Source of the DNA: Flavobacteriales bacterium
Lineage (GTDB): Bacteria; Bacteroidota; Bacteroidia; Flavobacteriales; TMED113
Direction: 5' to 3'
Length of the DNA: 64,000 nucleotides
Assembly: GCA_002718035.1 (NCBI GenBank)
Contig: PBCX01000003.1
Coordinates: 100,035-164,034, forward strand
Both the position numbers and the translations under genes were made by a program. Shown here piece after piece: positions 58,739 through 64,000 of the stretch. Under the pieces are notes generated by a model, which did not search any database, had not been told where the DNA came from, and worked only from the letters and a program-made list of their open reading frames with translations. Position 1 is the first letter of the stretch. Each line of letters begins with the position of its first letter.

Positions 58739-61378
58739 ATGGATAATCAAGATATAAATGATGACCAACAAAATCAAAAAGTAATTCCTATAAATATTGT
58801 TAATGAAATGGAGTCTGCTTACATCGATTACTCCATGAGTGTAATTGTGTCAAGAGCGCTTCCAGACGTTAGAGATGGTTTAAAACCCGTACATAGAAGA
58901 ATATTATACGGGATGCATGAATTAGGGCTTATGTCCAATAGATCTCACAAAAAATCTGCTAGAGTTGTTGGTGAAGTTCTTGGTAAGTATCATCCCCACG
59001 GTGATTCATCTGTATATGATGCAATGGTTAGAATGGCACAAGATTGGTCTCTTAGATATCAAATGGTAGATGGTCAAGGTAATTTTGGATCTGTTGATGG
59101 GGATAGTCCAGCTGCTATGAGGTATACTGAAGCTAGATTACAAAAAATGGCAGAGGAGATGTTGTCTGACATTGATAAAGATACTGTAGACTTTCAGTTA
59201 AATTTTGATGACACTCTAAAAGAACCAACTGTTTTGCCAACAAGAATTCCAGCTATATTAGTAAATGGTGCTAGTGGAATAGCTGTTGGTATGGCTACAA
59301 ATATGGCTCCTCACAATCTGACTGAAGTTTTGGATGGTATAATTAAATACATTGAGTTAAGAGGAAAAATAGAAGTTTCGGAGCTTATGAATTATATTAA
59401 AGCACCTGACTTTCCAACAGGAGGAATCATATATGGTTATGAAGGTGTAAAACAAGCTTATGAAACTGGTAAAGGAAGGGTAGTGTTAAGATCAAAAACA
59501 CATTTTGAAGAGTTAAAAAACAACAGAGAAGCAATTATTGTTACTGAAATACCTTACCAGGTAAATAAGTCTGAAATGATTAAGAAAACAGCAGAATTGA
59601 TTAATCAAAAGAAAATTGAAGGAATTTCTGATATCCGTGATGAGTCTGATAGAAGAGGTATGAGAATTGTTTATATATTAAAAAGAGATGCTATTCCAAA
59701 TATAGTATTAAATAAACTTTTTAAATATACCCAGTTACAATCATCTTTTAGTATTAATAATATAGCATTAGTTAAGGGGAGGCCTAAACTTCTAAATCTC
59801 AAAGAAATAATTCAATTGTTTGTAGCTCACAGACATGAAGTCCTTATTAGAAAAACTAAATTTGATCTTAAACAAGCTGAAAAAAGGGCTCATATTTTAC
59901 AAGGTCTTTTAGTTGCCCTTGATAATTTAGATGAAATTATTGAATTAATTAAAAAATCTCATACACCTGAAGAAGCTCGAAATGGACTAATAAATAATTA
60001 TTCTTTATCTGAAGTTCAGGCAAAAGCAATTTTAGATCTTCGTTTACAAAAGTTAACAGGACTTGAAAGAGATAAGATAAAAAAAGAACACCAGGATCTT
60101 ATGGATAAAATAAAGTCCTTAAATGAAATTTTATCTAGTGAAGACATAAGATTAAATATGCTGGTTGAAGATTTTAAAGATGTTAAAGAAAAATTTGGTG
60201 ATGAAAGAAGAACTCAGATTGAATATTCAAGTGCTGATCTATCTATTGAAGACATGATACCTAATGAAAAAGTTGTAATTACCATTTCTCATTTAGGCTA
60301 TGTAAAAAGAACTCCACTCTCCGAATATCGACAACAAAACAGAGGGGGGGTTGGTCATAGAGGAGCTTCTTCCAGAGATGAAGACTTTTTAGAGCATATT
60401 TTTATTGCTACTAATCACAACTATATGCTCTTTTTCTCTGAAAATGGAAAATGTTTTTGGCTTAAAGTTTATGAAATACCCGAAGGTTCAAAAACATCAA
60501 AAGGAAGAGCTATACAAAATCTAATTAATATTCCATCTGATGATAAAATTATGGCATACATTAATGTCGAAAATTTAAAAGATGAAGAATATATAAACTC
60601 TAATTATATATTAATGTGTACCAAAAAGGGTGTTATTAAGAAAACATCCTTAGAATCTTATTCTAGACCAAGGCAAAATGGTATAAAAGCTATAAATATT
60701 AGAGAAGGTGATCAGTTACTAGAAGCTAAGTTGACAAATGGATCAATGGATATAATGATGGCGCTAAAATCAGGTAAATGTATAAGGTTTAACGAAGAAA
60801 AGGCTCGTTCTATGGGTAGAGGAAGTACAGGAGTAAGAGGTATCAGATTAGCTACGGATAATGATCAGGTCATTGGAATGATATGCGTAGATAATATAGA
60901 ATCTGAGGTATTAGTTGTTTCCGAAAATGGATATGGAAAAAGATCAAAAGTAGAAGACTATCGAACTACTAACAGAGGAGGAAAAGGAGTGAAAACAATT
61001 AACATAACTGATAAAACAGGTAATTTAATTGCTATCAAGAATGTTAAAGATGGAGATGATCTTATGATTATTAATAAATCAGGAATCACCATTAGAATGT
61101 CTGTTGATGATATGAGGGTCATGGGTAGAGCAACTCAAGGTGTCAGACTTATTAATCTTAAGAACGATGATATAATTGCTGCTGTAGCTAAGGTTGAGGT
61201 TTCTGATGATGATGAAGTAATCGATGATAGTCAAGAAAATGTTATTAATGAGGATAATAAAATTGAAAGTAGTGATGCTAATGTTGAAAGTAAATCTATT
61301 GAAAATTCAAATGATTCAAACAATGATAATTCCTCAGCAAACAACAATGATGAAGAAAATAATGTAAACTTAAATTAA
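58739..61378 (+). CDS. gyrA: DNA gyrase subunit A with long acidic tail
   Basis: [60 protein letters not shown] (catalytic Tyr). Confidence 0.96.
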   Translation: MDNQDINDDQQNQKVIPINIVNEMESAYIDYSMSVIVSRALPDVRDGLKPVHRRILYGMHELGLMSNRSHKKSARVVGEVLGKYHPHGDSSVYDAMVRMAQDWSLRYQMVDGQGNFGSVDGDSPAAMRYTEARLQKMAEEMLSDIDKDTVDFQLNFDDTLKEPTVLPTRIPAILVNGASGIAVGMATNMAPHNLTEVLDGIIKYIELRGKIEVSELMNYIKAPDFPTGGIIYGYEGVKQAYETGKGRVVLRSKTHFEELKNNREAIIVTEIPYQVNKSEMIKKTAELINQKKIEGISDIRDESDRRGMRIVYILKRDAIPNIVLNKLFKYTQLQSSFSINNIALVKGRPKLLNLKEIIQLFVAHRHEVLIRKTKFDLKQAEKRAHILQGLLVALDNLDEIIELIKKSHTPEEARNGLINNYSLSEVQAKAILDLRLQKLTGLERDKIKKEHQDLMDKIKSLNEILSSEDIRLNMLVEDFKDVKEKFGDERRTQIEYSSADLSIEDMIPNEKVVITISHLGYVKRTPLSEYRQQNRGGVGHRGASSRDEDFLEHIFIATNHNYMLFFSENGKCFWLKVYEIPEGSKTSKGRAIQNLINIPSDDKIMAYINVENLKDEEYINSNYILMCTKKGVIKKTSLESYSRPRQNGIKAINIREGDQLLEAKLTNGSMDIMMALKSGKCIRFNEEKARSMGRGSTGVRGIRLATDNDQVIGMICVDNIESEVLVVSENGYGKRSKVEDYRTTNRGGKGVKTINITDKTGNLIAIKNVKDGDDLMIINKSGITIRMSVDDMRVMGRATQGVRLINLKNDDIIAAVAKVEVSDDDEVIDDSQENVINEDNKIESSDANVESKSIENSNDSNNDNSSANNNDEENNVNLN

Positions 61379-61383
61379 TACAA

Positions 61384-62571
61384 ATGAAACTATCTATTAT
61401 ATTTTTCTTTGTAGCAAATTTTTTATTTGCTCAAAAAGCAGATTTAACTGGAAGTATTATTGCTTTTAATAAAGAGGATATTGAAACCGCTAAAGAATTA
61501 ATTGATATTGCTCATGATAAGTATATGAAAAAAATTAGTGATGGTACTAATAAAGATAAACCAAAGATAATGTCAAAATTTTGGCACTACAGAGGGCAAA
61601 TTTATTTAAAATTAGGAGATCTTAATGTCGCAATAGAATCCTTTAAAAAGGATTTAGATTTAAATGCTAAAGGAGGCTTTCAAAAAAAATCTATAAGTTC
61701 TTTAAATTTATGTGCCGCTCAGTGTTTAAATGAAGCTGATGAAAGCTATAAAAAGGCTTTAGAACTTTTTGAAAAAAATAAAGATGAAGCAAAAAAAAAT
61801 ATTTCAAAATCAGCTGATATGTTTTTGAAGACGTATGAGATAAGAAAAAATCCATCTATAGGCGTAATAGATACCGCTTCACTTTTTAATGCTTGTTTAC
61901 TTTATTCAGATATTGGTGATTCAAATTCAGATCTATTAGCTTTAGAACAAGCTAGAAAATTAGTAGATCTTGATCCCAAAGATGAAAAATTTCAGGTTAG
62001 ATTGTTAGTTTGTTTAGAAAAAAAGGGTGACAAAAGCTTATTAAAATCTGCTATTGATAATGCAAGATTAAATATCCCATCATCTCAGGATATAATTAAT
62101 AGAGAAGTTAATTATTATATTTCTATTGATGATAAGGAGGGTTTAAAGAAAAGTTTAAACACTGCAATTCAGTCTGATTCTCAAAATCCAGTACTACATT
62201 TTGCTCTTGGAACAGCTATGCAGTCCTTAGGAGATAACGATGGTGCAAAAGAATCTTATATAAAATCTATAGAATTAGATCCTACTTATTTTGATGCACA
62301 CAATAATATTGCTAGCATGTATTTAGATGAGACAGCCTCTCTGATAAAAAAAATGAACAAATTAGGTTCAAGTTCTAGCGATCAAAAAAAATATAATAAT
62401 TATAAAAAGAAGAGAGATAATTTATATAATCAAAGCATTCCACATTTAGAGGATTGTATAAAAATTCAACCTGATAATATTACTATTTTAAATGTTTTAA
62501 AAGAACTGTATTATAAAGTTGGTGATATAAAAAACATGAAGAGAATTAAGTCTCAGATTGATTCGCTTTAA
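61384..62571 (+). CDS. Secreted/periplasmic TPR-repeat protein
   Basis: Signal peptide; HFALGTAMQSLGDNDGAKESYIKSIELDPTYFDAHNNIASMYLDE. Confidence 0.85.
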   Translation: MKLSIIFFFVANFLFAQKADLTGSIIAFNKEDIETAKELIDIAHDKYMKKISDGTNKDKPKIMSKFWHYRGQIYLKLGDLNVAIESFKKDLDLNAKGGFQKKSISSLNLCAAQCLNEADESYKKALELFEKNKDEAKKNISKSADMFLKTYEIRKNPSIGVIDTASLFNACLLYSDIGDSNSDLLALEQARKLVDLDPKDEKFQVRLLVCLEKKGDKSLLKSAIDNARLNIPSSQDIINREVNYYISIDDKEGLKKSLNTAIQSDSQNPVLHFALGTAMQSLGDNDGAKESYIKSIELDPTYFDAHNNIASMYLDETASLIKKMNKLGSSSSDQKKYNNYKKKRDNLYNQSIPHLEDCIKIQPDNITILNVLKELYYKVGDIKNMKRIKSQIDSL

Positions 62572-62577
62572 TTTTTT

Positions 62578-63648
62578 GTGATAGTCAATAAAAAAATAGA
62601 GCAAGCAAGTACGATTGATAGCAAGTTCTATACATCTGATTCAATTTTTTCTAAATCAAAGAAAATTTTTGAAAACACTTGGCAATTTATAACACATGAG
62701 TCGAATTTAGACGCTAAAAATGCTTTTCCATTTAACTATTTAGATAATTTTATCGATGAGCCTTTATTAGTCGTTAGAAATAAAGATAATATAATTAATT
62801 GTTTTTCAAATGTTTGTACCCATAGAGGTAATGTTTTAGTTGAAGATCATAGTACAGTTAAAAATAATTTTTTTTGTCGCTATCATGGCAGAAGATTTGA
62901 CTCTGAAGGTAAATGTATATTTATGCCAAAATTTGAAAATGTTATTGGCTACCCCTCTGCTACTGATAATTTAACTAAAATTTCTATTTCAAAGTGGCGT
63001 CAATTTATTTTTTGTTCATTAAGTGGCGATTTGAAAATTGATAATTTTTTTTCAGATATGGAAAAAAGAATTGGTTGGTTGCCAATTGAAGATTTTATTT
63101 TTGAACCCAAATTATCAAAAGATTATGAAGTAAAGGCAAATTGGGCTTTATATTGTGACAATTATTTAGAGGGTTTTCATATTCCGTTTGTTCATCATGA
63201 TCTTGCAAAACAATTTGAGTACGATGAATATTCTGTTGAGTTATTCCCGTACTCTAACCTACAACTTGGAATCGGAAAAGATGGAGAGGATTGTTTTGAT
63301 TTACCAACCACTTCCGTAGATTATGGTAAAAATATAATTGCCTATTATTTTTGGGTTTTTCCAAATATGATGTTTAATTTTTACCCATGGGGCCTTTCAT
63401 TAAATATTGTTAAGCCAATTTCCAAAGATTTAACAAAAATTGAATTTCGTTCCTTTGTTTGGGACAAAACTAAATTACAAATTGGAGCTGGATCTAATTT
63501 AGATAAAGTAGAGCAAGAGGATGAAGAAATAGTTGAATCTGTACAAAGAGGAGTGAATTCAAGATTTTATAACAAAGGAAGATTTTCCCCATCTATGGAG
63601 ACTGGAGTTCATCATTTTCATACGCTACTAAGTGATTTTATAAAGTAA
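62578..63648 (+). CDS. Rieske [2Fe-2S] ring-hydroxylating oxygenase alpha-subunit-like protein (GTG start)
   Basis: CTHRGNVLVEDHSTVKNNFFCRYHGRRFD Rieske motif; YCDNYLEGFHIPFVHHDL mononuclear iron site. Confidence 0.9.
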   Translation: MIVNKKIEQASTIDSKFYTSDSIFSKSKKIFENTWQFITHESNLDAKNAFPFNYLDNFIDEPLLVVRNKDNIINCFSNVCTHRGNVLVEDHSTVKNNFFCRYHGRRFDSEGKCIFMPKFENVIGYPSATDNLTKISISKWRQFIFCSLSGDLKIDNFFSDMEKRIGWLPIEDFIFEPKLSKDYEVKANWALYCDNYLEGFHIPFVHHDLAKQFEYDEYSVELFPYSNLQLGIGKDGEDCFDLPTTSVDYGKNIIAYYFWVFPNMMFNFYPWGLSLNIVKPISKDLTKIEFRSFVWDKTKLQIGAGSNLDKVEQEDEEIVESVQRGVNSRFYNKGRFSPSMETGVHHFHTLLSDFIK

Positions 63649-63707
63649 GATTTTAAATCTTTATTATAATTATTTACCTTTAGTTTATCTAACTAATTGT
63701 TTTACCC

Positions 63708-64000
63708 ATGAAAAATTTTTTACTTTTCTTTATTTTTTTAAGTTTTAATATATCCTTGTCTCAAGTCGTAACTTTTGAATGTAATAATACAATTATAACC
63801 GTTTCATGGGATGAAGTTGTAAATAATCCTAATGCTTATATGGATTGGGATGGTGATGGAGATATTGACGAAACTGATGCTGTTATTTATTTACTACAAG
63901 CATATGAATGCGATGATAATGATGTGGATAATGATGTGGATAATGATGTGGATAATGATGTGGATAATGATGTGGATAATGATGTGGATAATGATGTGGA
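63708..64000 (+). CDS. Secreted Asp/Asn-rich repeat protein, 3'-truncated by window edge
   Basis: MKNFLLFFIFLSFNISLSQVVTFECNNTIITVSWDEVVNNPNAYMDWDGDGDIDETDAVIYLLQAYECDDNDVDNDVDNDV...; open to window end. Confidence 0.75.
   Translation, partial: MKNFLLFFIFLSFNISLSQVVTFECNNTIITVSWDEVVNNPNAYMDWDGDGDIDETDAVIYLLQAYECDDNDVDNDVDNDVDNDVDNDVDNDVDNDV
63915..64000 (+). repeat. Perfect 12-bp tandem repeat gataatgatgtg, at least 7 copies, running out of the window
   Basis: Identical units at 63915, 63927, 63939, 63951, 63963, 63975, 63987, then 'ga'. Confidence 0.97.

Noticed and set aside
58980-59060. Quinolone-resistance substitutions in GyrA QRDR
   Set aside because: [16 protein letters not shown] keeps Ser83- and Asp87-equivalent residues.
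1-64000. CRISPR, prophage, transposon, toxin-antitoxin or restriction system
   Set aside because: No spaced direct repeats, terminal inverted repeats, transposase/integrase, or recognisable defence genes seen on either strand.

Overview
A gene-dense, strongly AT-rich stretch of chromosome. Gene content points to a streamlined marine Bacteroidota/Flavobacteriales-like bacterium: TamB, Bacteroidetes-type omega subunit, bamD-rpoZ-coaBC-DUF4835-recN block, CcsBA fusion, type IX secretion (T9SS) tails, BshB1, and TAnnTTTG-type promoter motifs. I assign about 50 protein-coding genes, one tRNA-Met(CAT), one clear intrinsic terminator and several candidate promoters/hairpins. I see no CRISPR array, transposase, integrase or phage module; most of the window is core genome. 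The observations most worth a second look are: (1) a perfect 12-bp tandem repeat (gataatgatgtg, encoding DNDV) in a new secreted protein that runs off the right edge; (2) an A(11) tract directly after the apparent ATG of an AI-2E-type permease, which puts a perfect N-terminus one base out of frame; (3) an unlisted 56-aa C-tail-anchored small ORF between nhaC and mutL; (4) a T9SS-type secreted protein combining a lysyl-oxidase-like copper motif with Ca-binding-type Asp/Asn repeats; (5) a 14-bp hairpin in front of a saccharopine-dehydrogenase-like gene, with G-U pairs favourable only on the + strand; (6) a shared TTG-N22-TATATTTG promoter motif. All family assignments are from reading motifs by eye; no database search was run. 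I did not find a convincing completely new multi-gene defence or metabolic system.
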